This document shows positions 1 through 7,099 of a stretch of DNA of 64,000 bases, one piece after another (the first letter of the stretch is position 1; every line of letters starts with the position of its first letter). The stretch is from assembly GCA_028278555.1 (NCBI GenBank), contig JANQEA010000035.1, positions 1-64,000 of the forward strand, in the 5' to 3' direction. Both the position numbers and the translations under genes were made by a program. This DNA comes from Candidatus Bipolaricaulota bacterium. Its GTDB lineage: Bacteria; Bipolaricaulota; Bipolaricaulia; UBA7950; UBA9294. The notes under the pieces are model-generated. The model was not told the DNA's origin and made no database searches. It worked only from the letters and a program-made list of their open reading frames with translations.

Positions 1-52
1 GCAGCGCCTTGTGAAGCTCCGGTTCGAAGTAGATCGTCGAACGCTTGGTCAT
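1..52 (-). CDS. Ribbon-helix-helix (CopG-like) antitoxin or repressor, N-terminal fragment
   Basis: The ATG lies at 52-50 and the gene runs off the left edge. The 17 visible residues, MTKRSTIYFEPELHKAL, match the start of the short ribbon-helix-helix antitoxin/CopG family, in which the TIYF-like strand contacts DNA and the EPELHKAL segment begins the first helix. GGTGAG lies just before the start. A good promoter with two palindromes sits immediately upstream, as expected for an autoregulated antitoxin-toxin operon. The toxin, if present, would lie beyond the window. The family call is good for such a short piece; a solitary regulator is equally possible. Confidence 0.75.
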   Translation of the reverse strand, partial: MTKRSTIYFEPELHKAL

Positions 53-71
53 CGAACTCACCTCATCGCGC

Positions 72-100
72 ATCCTAGCGCTAGGACATCATAACGTCAA
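72..100 (-). promoter_or_regulatory. Sigma70-type promoter of the ribbon-helix-helix gene
   Basis: Read on the minus strand: -35 TTGACG (100-95), a 17-base spacer, -10 TAGGAT (77-72). This places transcription start about 15 bases before the ATG. Confidence 0.65.
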
Positions 101-106
101 GACGTT
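73..106. promoter_or_regulatory. Two palindromes over the antitoxin promoter (likely operator)
   Basis: TCCTAGCGCTAGGA at 73-86 is a perfect 14-bp palindrome overlapping the -10. AACGTC (93-98) and GACGTT (101-106) form a second inverted repeat over the -35. Ribbon-helix-helix antitoxins usually bind such sites in their own promoter; binding here is inferred. Confidence 0.6.
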
Positions 107-141
107 GTCAGACTATCCTCCTACATCTCCCAGTCTTGCTC

Positions 142-429
142 GCTCACCAACCGGGAGTTGCTCTGGGTGTTTTCCCCCGCCGCCCGCGAGCTTTGATCGC
201 GACCGCACGCACAGCTATCCATCAACGAGAGACAGCCGATCCTCGCTACGTCACCAAATCGGAGAACGCAACAGCGTTCTCCGCCCTGCCGGCTGCGAGC
301 TTTGCTCGCGACCGCGCGAACCGCACTCCATCGCCAAGAGACAGCCGATCCTCGTTGCGTCATCAAACCGGAGAACACCAACGGCGTTCTCCGCCCTCTC
401 GCCCGCGATCGTTGATCGCGGACGAGAGG
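142..429. repeat. Tandem array, 107-109 bp period, of paired hairpins
   Basis: Three related units start at about 142, 249 and 358. Each begins with a flank like CGTCACCAAATC followed by a hairpin: GGAGAACGC/GCGTTCTCC at 261-282, GGAGAACACC/GGCGTTCTCC at 370-392, and a degenerate one at 153-178. Each then has a second hairpin: GCGAGC-TTT-GATCGC at 186-200, GCGAGC-TTT-GCTCGC at 295-309, and CGCGATC-GTT-GATCGCG at 404-420, the last extended by outer arms at 395-401 and 423-429. The arms keep pairing while the bases change. The first hairpin belongs to a dispersed family also found at 6845-7016 and 9313-9348. No gene was seen between 53 and 470. Confidence 0.8.
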
Positions 430-470
430 CTTACTACCATGTCCGACGAATCCACCGCGGGGAGATGCCG

Positions 471-1427
471 ATGAGCGAGCCGATCCTGAGAGTCTTCGCC
501 GGGGATCCGTATCGGTGCGAGCGGGCGCTCGCCGAGCGGGAAGCAGCCCTCCGCGCCGACGATCCGAACCTCGAGAGGCATCTGCACTTCGCCGACGAGG
601 TCCAGGTCGGAACGCTCGAGCTGGACCTGACGTCCCTCTCCCTGTTCGCCCTCGGCCGCCACTTCGTCGTCCGGCGGGTCGAGAAGATCCGCGCTCCGAA
701 GTCGTTCGTGCCGATCCTCGAAGCGACGTACGCCGAGGGGACCTACCTGACCCTGGTCGCCGGCGATCTGCGGGCGACGAACCCGATCGCCAAGGCGGCG
801 AAGGCCCGCGATGCCCTGGTGTCGCTCCCCGCACCCCGAGGAAACGCGATCCGGTCGAGCGCGAAGCAGATCCTCGCTGAGCAGTCCGTCGATCTGCCCG
901 GCCCCGCGTTCCAAGAGTTCCTCCACCGCTGCGGGAACGATCTGATGACGATCGCCCGAGAGGCGGAGAAGTTGAGCGGTCTTGGGGTGGGGGGAGCGCT
1001 CGATGAGAGGGCCATCGAACGACTGGTCTTCCCGAGCGCGGAGCGGACGGTCTATCCGTTCTACGATCGCCTCGGAGAGGGGAACCTGAACGCGTCGCTC
1101 GAGGAGTTGAGAGGACTCCGGGAGGATCCGGGGAGGATCCTCGGCGGGATCCTCCGGCACCTGACGCGCCTGACGATGATCCGGCTGATGCTCGATCGGA
1201 AGACGCAGCGATCAGAGATGGCGGCATCGGCCGGGGTTCAGGACTGGCTTCTCCGTCGGCTGATCGGACAGGCCCAGCGCCGGTCAATGGTGGAACTGAG
1301 CTGCGCACTCCAACGAGGTGTCGACCTCGACCGACAGATCAAGAGCGGACTCGTCCGCCCGGCGGATGCTCTTCTGGAACTCGTCTTCGCCGCGACAAGC
1401 GCAAACTACTCGGCTTCGCTCAGGTGA
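471..1427 (+). CDS. holA: DNA polymerase III subunit delta
   Basis: The clamp-loader delta subunit opens the sliding beta clamp. The 318-residue protein has the delta layout: an N-terminal domain (VFAGDPYRCERALAEREAAL, with no Walker A motif as expected), a middle region with the pattern FLHRCGNDLMTIAREAEKLS, and a C-terminal helical collar domain. The ATG at 471 was chosen because GGGGAG lies six bases upstream; an ATG at 465 is in frame but overlaps that site. The reading frame stays open far upstream through the repeat array, which is not coding. The gene converges on secD with a 38-base gap. Confidence 0.88.
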   Translation: MSEPILRVFAGDPYRCERALAEREAALRADDPNLERHLHFADEVQVGTLELDLTSLSLFALGRHFVVRRVEKIRAPKSFVPILEATYAEGTYLTLVAGDLRATNPIAKAAKARDALVSLPAPRGNAIRSSAKQILAEQSVDLPGPAFQEFLHRCGNDLMTIAREAEKLSGLGVGGALDERAIERLVFPSAERTVYPFYDRLGEGNLNASLEELRGLREDPGRILGGILRHLTRLTMIRLMLDRKTQRSEMAASAGVQDWLLRRLIGQAQRRSMVELSCALQRGVDLDRQIKSGLVRPADALLELVFAATSANYSASLR

Positions 1428-1465
1428 ACGAACGCGTGCTGAGACTCGTCTTCGCCGGGTAGAAG

Positions 1466-2854
1466 CTACTCAGAGGCTTCCGCGACACGGACCGGGATAA
1501 ACCCGGAGAACCCCGCCTTCTCGAGCAACAGTCGACTCGCGACCAATGCGCAGAAGAGACTCCCGACGACACCGATTCCGAGCGTGATCGCGAATCCGCG
1601 GATCGGGCCGGTCCCCAACAGCAGGAGGATCAGCGCGGTGATCAGCGTCGTGATGTTCGCATCGAGGAGGGTCGACAGCGACTTCTCGAACCCGGAACGG
1701 ACCGCAGCGAGCGGCGACTTCCCGGTCCGTCGCTCTTCCTTGACCCGCTCGAAGACGATCACGTTCGCATCGACCGTCATGCCGATCGTCAGGATGATTC
1801 CGGCGATCCCGGGGAGGGTCAGCACGGCACGGAAGAGGACGAGCGCGCCGAAGACGATCAGCATGTTCAGGATCAACGCCAAGTTCGCCACGACGCCGAG
1901 CACGCGGTAGAAGGCCATCATGTAGACGAGGATCAGGAGGAATCCGATGGCGATCGTCATCATCCCGCGGCGGATCGAATCGTCTCCGAGGGTCGGCCCG
2001 ACGGTCGTCTCCTCGACGACTCGGACGGCGACCGGGAGGGCACCGGCGCGGAGCGCGATCGCGAGAATCCGCGCCTCCTCCTGGCTCCGGATCCCGGAGA
2101 TGCTCGAGCCATCCTGCACGCCGCGCCATCCCTGATTCCGCGCCACCTGCACGATGCTCTCCTGGATGACCGGAGCACTGTAGACGGTGTTGTCGAGGAT
2201 GATCCCCAGCTGCTCTCCGGCCCCGAGATCGAGGAGGATCGACGCGAACTGCTGCGCGCCCTCCTGGTTGAACTCGAGCGCGATCTGGAACTGCCCGGCA
2301 GCGGTCAGCGACTGGCTCGACCGGACGGCCGCGTCGGAGAGGGCCGCGCCGGTGAGGAGGATCTCCGTGCCGACGAGGAATGGAACGCCTTCTCGGTTTC
2401 TGAGCAGCTCATGGCTGCTCGAGGTCGGAGAAAGGTCGTCGAGCGGCGAGGTCCCGGCGTCGTAGACACGTCGGAACTCAAGGAGCGCCGTCTGGCCGAT
2501 TAGCTGTCGGGCTTCCTCCGGATCGGTCGCCCCGGGAAGACTGACGAGGATCCGATCGCCGCCGAAGACGCGGACCTCGGTGTTCGCCAGTCCGTATTGG
2601 TTGATTCGATTGTCGATGATCGTGATCAGACGGTCGATCGTCTCGGAGCGAAGGTCGGCGCCCATCTCGTCGACGCCCTCGCCCTCCAGCACCATCCGGA
2701 CCCCGCCCTGCAGGTCGAGTCCGAGCTGTACGACGTCCTGAAGCGGCCAGAACGGGTAGACGAGGTACAGCGCACCGACCGCGACGAGGAGGACCACTCC
2801 GAGCCGGATCCAATCGTTGCGGGCCATGTGATGGTGGTGATGATGCTGGGCCAT
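1466..2854 (-). CDS. secD: Protein translocase subunit SecD
   Basis: SecD helps the Sec translocon release proteins on the outer face of the inner membrane, using the proton gradient. The 462-residue protein has one N-terminal membrane helix, the DLQGGVRMV motif, a periplasmic P1 domain with the GDRILVSLPGA strand, and a C-terminal five-helix bundle containing TIGMTVDANVIVFERVKEE, the SecD signature. AAAGGAG lies five bases before the ATG at 2854, so the protein naturally begins MAQHHHHHHM, six consecutive histidines; a second ATG at residue 10 lacks a ribosome site. It follows yajC by 10 bases. No secF follows: the next gene, holA, converges on it. Confidence 0.95.
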   Translation of the reverse strand: MAQHHHHHHMARNDWIRLGVVLLVAVGALYLVYPFWPLQDVVQLGLDLQGGVRMVLEGEGVDEMGADLRSETIDRLITIIDNRINQYGLANTEVRVFGGDRILVSLPGATDPEEARQLIGQTALLEFRRVYDAGTSPLDDLSPTSSSHELLRNREGVPFLVGTEILLTGAALSDAAVRSSQSLTAAGQFQIALEFNQEGAQQFASILLDLGAGEQLGIILDNTVYSAPVIQESIVQVARNQGWRGVQDGSSISGIRSQEEARILAIALRAGALPVAVRVVEETTVGPTLGDDSIRRGMMTIAIGFLLILVYMMAFYRVLGVVANLALILNMLIVFGALVLFRAVLTLPGIAGIILTIGMTVDANVIVFERVKEERRTGKSPLAAVRSGFEKSLSTLLDANITTLITALILLLLGTGPIRGFAITLGIGVVGSLFCALVASRLLLEKAGFSGFIPVRVAEASE

Positions 2855-2864
2855 GCGAACTCCT

Positions 2865-3248
2865 TTACTTGTCGCGCTTCTGGGTGACGCTCTGCTTCGC
2901 GACGCGGATCTTCGCGCCGTCCTCGAGGATCAGGACGAACGACATATCTCCGACCGAGTCGACTTCGCCGAAGATCCCTCCGGCGGTCGTCACCTGATCG
3001 CCGCGCTTGATGCCGCCGATCAGCTCGTTCATCTTCGCTTGACGCTTCCGCTGCGGCCGGATCAGCATGAAGTAGAAGATCGCGCCGAAGACGGCGAGCA
3101 TGATCAAAAGCGGCGTCATCCCGCCGAGCGCCGAGGTCGCACCCTCTCCACTCCCCACGTCACCGCTTCCGCTCACTTCCTGCGCGCGGACGATCCACTG
3201 GCTTCCGGCGATCACCCATCCTGCCAATACGGCAATCCATCGTTTCAT
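2865..3248 (-). CDS. yajC: Preprotein translocase accessory subunit YajC
   Basis: YajC is a small inner-membrane partner of SecDF. The 127-residue protein has a signal-like first segment, a second membrane helix (LLIMLAVFGAIFYFMLIRP) followed by the hallmark RPQRKRQAKMNELI, then a small soluble domain with KRGDQVTTAGGIFGEV. AAGGAG sits seven bases before the ATG at 3248; the open frame extends further upstream but without a ribosome site and overlapping the preceding gene. An N-terminal cleavable segment ending near VRAQ is unusual compared with E. coli YajC. It lies in one operon with secD. Confidence 0.93.
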   Translation of the reverse strand: MKRWIAVLAGWVIAGSQWIVRAQEVSGSGDVGSGEGATSALGGMTPLLIMLAVFGAIFYFMLIRPQRKRQAKMNELIGGIKRGDQVTTAGGIFGEVDSVGDMSFVLILEDGAKIRVAKQSVTQKRDK

Positions 3249-3252
3249 GTCA

Positions 3253-3771
3253 TCACTCCTTGGCGGCAAGTCGATGCCGGTAGATCCCCAGTCCGAGGAA
3301 CACGCCCCCGACAAGACTGAACACCACGATGATAATCGTCTCGTTCCACTCCCTCGTCAACGCGACCAGGCGTTCCAGTAGGTAGAAGAGATCGGCCCAG
3401 ATTATAGCGTAGAGGATCGCCGAGATCGACGATCGAATCTGCACTCGGAGCAGCCCGCGCCATGTGATCGCGTCGTAGAGGACGGTCGCCGGAGGGACGA
3501 TCGCCCAGACGTACGCGAGGCGGTCCGGCGTCGCGAGCGACGAGATCGCCAACAGCAAGAGCAGGTGCCCGGGGAAGAGCGCGATCAGGTTCGACACCGG
3601 CCGCGGAGCGGCCTCGTCGCGCCGGGCCCGGATCAGCAGATACGCGCAGTACCCGAGCGCTTCGATCGAGACAACGACCTTCGCCGCTGTCCCTAGATTC
3701 CCGACGAGCAGGACGATCCCGAGGATCGCGAGAAGGAGCGGGATCGTCCAGACCGGCAGCGTCGCTTTCAT
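3253..3771 (-). CDS. Polytopic membrane protein of unknown function
   Basis: The 172-residue protein has about five or six hydrophobic helices: two near the N-terminus (TIPLLLAILGIVLLVG and VVVSIEALGYCAYLLI), one around FPGHLLLLLAISSL, one around SISAILYAIIWADLFYLL, and one near the C-terminus ending in basic residues. I do not recognise the family. It begins one base after the mgtE stop region and ends four bases before yajC, so it is co-transcribed with mgtE, yajC and secD. Its position suggests an envelope role, but no function can be assigned. Confidence 0.75.
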   Translation of the reverse strand: MKATLPVWTIPLLLAILGIVLLVGNLGTAAKVVVSIEALGYCAYLLIRARRDEAAPRPVSNLIALFPGHLLLLLAISSLATPDRLAYVWAIVPPATVLYDAITWRGLLRVQIRSSISAILYAIIWADLFYLLERLVALTREWNETIIIVVFSLVGGVFLGLGIYRHRLAAKE

Positions 3772-3772
3772 C

Positions 3773-5068
3773 TCACACCCCCAGCCACCTGGCGATCAGG
3801 AAGAGGAACCCGAACCCAAGCACGTCGGTGACAGTCGTCAGGAAGATCCCCGACGCGAGGGCCGGATCCTTGCCCAGACCGCGGACGGCAAGCGGAATGA
3901 CCACCCCGCTGACCCCGGCGACTACCATGTTCAGAAGCATCGCGAGGAACGCCGCCACCCCCATCAGGAACTCGCCCTTCCAGACATACGTGATCAACCC
4001 GATCGTCGCGCCGATCAGGACTCCGTTCGCCGCACCAAGAAGGAACTCCTTCACCAGGAGCCGCCAGCCCTGCCGTGGAGCCACCTCGCCGAGGGCGATC
4101 CCGCGCGTGATGATGGTGACCGTCTGCATCCCGGCACTTCCGCCCTGCCCCGCAATCACGCCCATCAACACCGCCAAGGCGGCGACCCGCGCGATTGTCG
4201 CCTCGAAGAAGCCGACGACGACCGCGGCAGCGAGGGCAGTCAGCAACCGCACGTAGAGCCACGGGAGGCGAAGCCGAAGCGATCGCCACCAACCGGTGTC
4301 GACCCCCTCCTCGATCGGGACCCCGGCGAGTCCGTAGATGTCCTCTGTCGCCTCTTCACGGATGACGTCGATCACGTCGTCGACCGTGATCACCCCGAGC
4401 AGGCGATCGGCTTCGTCGACGACGGGGAGGGCGAAGTAGTCGTACTTGTCGAACGTTCGGGCCACTTCCTCGACGTCCTCCGTCACTGAGACCTTCACCG
4501 CGTCACGAACGACCAGGTCGCTCAGGGACTTCCCCGGCGCGGCGAGCGCCATGTCGCGAAGCGATAGGACGCCCTGGAGGTGTCCCGAGTCGTCGACGGC
4601 GTAAGCGTAGTAGACCGTCTCCGCCTCCTCCTGCCTTCGGCGGAGGATGTCGATCGCTTCTTGGACCGACAGCGACAGCGAGAGCGGGACGATCTCCGGC
4701 GACATCAGACCACCGGCCGTGTCCGCCGGGTAGGCGAGAAGACCGGTCAGGACTTCGGCATCCTTCCGACTCAACCTCGAGAGGAGTTCCGCCTGGATCT
4801 CCTCCGGGAGTTCGAGCAGAACATCGACGGCGTCGTCCGGATCCATCCGAGAGAGGATCTCGCTCGCCTCGGCACGATCGAGCTGGATGACCAGCTCGGC
4901 CGAATCGTCCGGATCCATCTCCCCGAGCGGCTCCGCCGCCGCGTGCCGGAGGAAGAGACGGTGGACGAGGTCGGTCGCCTGCTCCGACGAGAGCCCCTCC
5001 AGAATCTCCGCGATGTCTGCCGGATCCTGCTCCAGCAGCTCGCGGAGGACGATCTTCCGGTCTTCCAT
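3773..5068 (-). CDS. mgtE: Magnesium transporter MgtE
   Basis: MgtE is a gated Mg2+ channel. The 431-residue protein has the standard order: an N-domain of helical repeats (LEQDPADIAEILEGLSSEQA, then RMDPDDAVDVLLELPEE), tandem CBS domains at about residues 135-250 (VLSLRDMALA and GVITVDDVIDVI), a connecting helix, and five C-terminal membrane helices with the family pore signature GQGGSAGMQTVTIITRG. GAGGAGGAG precedes the ATG at 5068; an upstream in-frame ATG at 5092 is less likely. It leads the mgtE-yajC-secD operon. Length is normal for the family. Confidence 0.95.
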   Translation of the reverse strand: MEDRKIVLRELLEQDPADIAEILEGLSSEQATDLVHRLFLRHAAAEPLGEMDPDDSAELVIQLDRAEASEILSRMDPDDAVDVLLELPEEIQAELLSRLSRKDAEVLTGLLAYPADTAGGLMSPEIVPLSLSLSVQEAIDILRRRQEEAETVYYAYAVDDSGHLQGVLSLRDMALAAPGKSLSDLVVRDAVKVSVTEDVEEVARTFDKYDYFALPVVDEADRLLGVITVDDVIDVIREEATEDIYGLAGVPIEEGVDTGWWRSLRLRLPWLYVRLLTALAAAVVVGFFEATIARVAALAVLMGVIAGQGGSAGMQTVTIITRGIALGEVAPRQGWRLLVKEFLLGAANGVLIGATIGLITYVWKGEFLMGVAAFLAMLLNMVVAGVSGVVIPLAVRGLGKDPALASGIFLTTVTDVLGFGFLFLIARWLGV

Positions 5069-5090
5069 CGCTCCTCCTCGAACGGCCTCC

Positions 5091-5119
5091 ATTATAGGTG
5101 GCGACCCGAACGCAGCACA
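5091..5119 (-). promoter_or_regulatory. Putative promoter of the mgtE-yajC-secD operon
   Basis: On the minus strand a perfect -10, TATAAT (5096-5091), lies about 23 bases before the mgtE start. The hexamer 17 bases further upstream, TGTGCT (5119-5114), is a weak -35. Confidence 0.45.
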
Positions 5120-5188
5120 CCGGATCGGCTGGCCGGTCCGGCGATCCGGACGTATCCTCTCCGGCGATCGGAGGAGGGAGATCGGGGA

Positions 5189-6823
5189 GTGACGCAAGAG
5201 AATCGGAGTCGGCGGTCGGAAGTGATCGCGCCGCATGGGATGGTGGCGACGAGCCAGCCGCTCGCGGTGCAGGTCGGCGTCGACATCCTGAAGAAGGGCG
5301 GCCACGCGGTCGACGCCGCGATCGCCGTCAACGCGATGCTCGGACTCGTCGAGCCGATGAGCTGCGGCCTCGGGGGCGACCTGTTCGCGATCGTTTGGAA
5401 CGCGACCGATCGATCGTTGGCCGGATTCAACGGATCCGGGCGGGCACCGGAAGCGATGACCCGCGAGCTGTTCGCCGGGCAAAGGCTCGATCGGATCCCG
5501 GACCGTGGACCGCTCTCCTGGACCGTCCCCGGCTGCGTCGACGGCTGGTTCGCCCTCCACGACCGATTCGGACGTCTCCCGCTCGACGAGCTCCTCGCCC
5601 CGACGATCGCGTATGCCGAGTCCGGGTTCCCGGTCTCGCCGGTGATCGGTCGAATGTGGGCCGACGCCGAAGAGCGGCTCGTCGCCGATCCCGGAGCCGC
5701 GGCGACCTTCCTGGCCGACGGGCGGGCGCCTCGAATCGGCGAGGTCGTCCGCAACCCCGATCTCGCTGCATCGCTCCGCGCAATCTGCGACGACGGCCGC
5801 GATGCGTTCTACCGAGGGTCGGTCGCCGAGAAGATCGTCGCCTACGCGGAGTCGGTCGGAGGTCTGATCGCTTTCGAGGATCTCGCACAGCACACCTCGA
5901 CGTGGGACGACCCGGTTTCAGCCCGATATCGCGGAGTCGACGTCTGGGAGCTGCCGCCGAACGGACAGGGGATCGCCGCGCTTCAGATGCTCGGAACCCT
6001 CGAAGGCTTCGATCTCTCGGGGATGGATCGCGAGTCGCCCGAACTCGTCCATCTGATGGTCGAGACGAAGAAGCTCGCCTACGAGGATCGGGCTCGCTAC
6101 TACGCCGATCCGGTATTCGCCGACGTCCCGGTGCACAAGCTGATCGATCCCGCGTACGCCGCGCGGCGACGTGAACGGATCTCGACGTCCGATGCCTCGA
6201 TCCAAACGCCGGCCGGCGACCCGCACCTCGATGCCGGCGAGACCGTCTACCTGACCGTCGTCGACGAAGAGCGAAACGCCGTCTCGTTCATCCAGTCGAT
6301 CTTCAACGACTTCGGTTCGGGAATCGTCCCTCCGGGAACCGGGTTCGCGATGCAGAATCGCGGCAGCCTGTTCGCCCTCGATCCGAAGCATTCGAACACG
6401 CTCGAACCGGGGAAGCGCCCGTTCCACACGATCATCCCGGCGTTCGTCACACGCGACGGCGAGCCGCTCTTCTCGTTCGGGGTGATGGGCGGCGACATGC
6501 AGCCGCAGGGACACGTTCAGATCCTCGTGAATCTCCTCGACTTCGGGATGGACGTTCAGGCGGCCGGAGACGCGCCCCGCTGGAGGCACGTCGGCTCGTC
6601 GTCGCCGACCGGGAGGCAGATGCCCGACGGCGGGACGGTCCTCCTCGAAGACGGGTTCCCGCAGTCGACGTTCGACGGCCTGGCGTCAAAGGGGCACCGG
6701 GTCGAGCATCGCCCTTCGGGGCAGGACTTCGGCGGGTACCAAGGGATCTGGATCGATCCGGAGACCGGAATGCTCCGCGGCGGAACCGAATCGAGGAAGG
6801 ATGGCTGCGCGCTTGGGTACTGA
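5189..6823 (+). CDS. ggt: Gamma-glutamyltransferase family protein (Ntn hydrolase)
   Basis: This enzyme cleaves and transfers gamma-glutamyl groups, classically from glutathione; some family members act on other amides. The 544-residue precursor starts with APHGMVATSQPLAVQVGVDI, the family opening, followed by GGHAVDAAIAVNAMLGLVEP. Such proteins self-cleave before a threonine that becomes the nucleophile; here Thr352 in GETVYLTVVD is the best candidate. FNDFGSGIVPPGTGFAMQNRG and FGVMGGDMQPQGHVQ are typical small-subunit segments. GAGGAGGGAG lies eight bases before the GTG at 5189. No signal peptide is visible, so a cytoplasmic YwrD-like enzyme is likely. The stop codon lies inside a hairpin. 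Confidence 0.9.
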   Translation: MTQENRSRRSEVIAPHGMVATSQPLAVQVGVDILKKGGHAVDAAIAVNAMLGLVEPMSCGLGGDLFAIVWNATDRSLAGFNGSGRAPEAMTRELFAGQRLDRIPDRGPLSWTVPGCVDGWFALHDRFGRLPLDELLAPTIAYAESGFPVSPVIGRMWADAEERLVADPGAAATFLADGRAPRIGEVVRNPDLAASLRAICDDGRDAFYRGSVAEKIVAYAESVGGLIAFEDLAQHTSTWDDPVSARYRGVDVWELPPNGQGIAALQMLGTLEGFDLSGMDRESPELVHLMVETKKLAYEDRARYYADPVFADVPVHKLIDPAYAARRRERISTSDASIQTPAGDPHLDAGETVYLTVVDEERNAVSFIQSIFNDFGSGIVPPGTGFAMQNRGSLFALDPKHSNTLEPGKRPFHTIIPAFVTRDGEPLFSFGVMGGDMQPQGHVQILVNLLDFGMDVQAAGDAPRWRHVGSSSPTGRQMPDGGTVLLEDGFPQSTFDGLASKGHRVEHRPSGQDFGGYQGIWIDPETGMLRGGTESRKDGCALGY

Positions 6824-6845
6824 GAAAACTCGGTACCCAAGCGCG
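6808..6845 (+). terminator. Long hairpin spanning the ggt stop codon
   Basis: CGCGCTTGGGTAC (6808-6820) pairs perfectly with GTACCCAAGCGCG (6833-6845). The intervening bases allow a further G-T pair and GAG/CTC around an AAAA loop, making a stem of about 17 bp. The TGA stop (6821-6823) is inside the stem. No T-tract follows, so it may be a factor-dependent terminator or an mRNA 3' stabiliser rather than an intrinsic terminator. Confidence 0.55.
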
Positions 6846-7016
6846 GGAGAGTTTGCCATGCAAACTCTCGGTTGATGACGTTTCGGGCGAAGCAGCCAAG
6901 GAGCACAGAGCAGCCGGTGGCTAGTAGCCGATCACGTCGGAGTTTCCTGTGGAAACCCCTGAGTTGATGAGTAAGCCCTGCGCGGGAGAGTTCGCTCCGC
7001 GAACTCTCGTCGGATC
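6845..7016 (+). repeat. Three dispersed-family hairpin repeats
   Basis: Three hairpins lie between ggt and the glycosidase-like gene: GAGAGTTTGC-CAT-GCAAACTCTC (6847-6869) followed by GGTTGATGACG; GGAGTTTCC-TGT-GGAAACCCC (6939-6959) followed by GAGTTGATGAG; and GAGAGTTCGC-TCC-GCGAACTCTC (6986-7008) followed by a degenerate flank. Arms differ between copies but remain paired. The flanks match those of the repeats at 142-392 (opposite orientation) and 9313-9348. The rest of 6824-7099 shows nothing coding. Confidence 0.8.
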
Positions 7017-7099
7017 GATCTCGAACTGGCAGCCGATCATATCGGGGTCAGACCAGCCCTCGGGTGAATCAAGACCGACAAAGTGAGATCGCTGAAACC

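Noticed and set aside
142..429. CRISPR array
   Set aside because: The period is regular but the units are 107-109 bp of similar sequence with paired hairpins, not short repeats with unique spacers, and no cas genes are present.
121..1308. A 395-codon open frame on the minus strand across holA
   Set aside because: Composition is Arg/Ser/Pro-rich as expected of an antisense frame in high-GC DNA, and holA on the plus strand is well supported.
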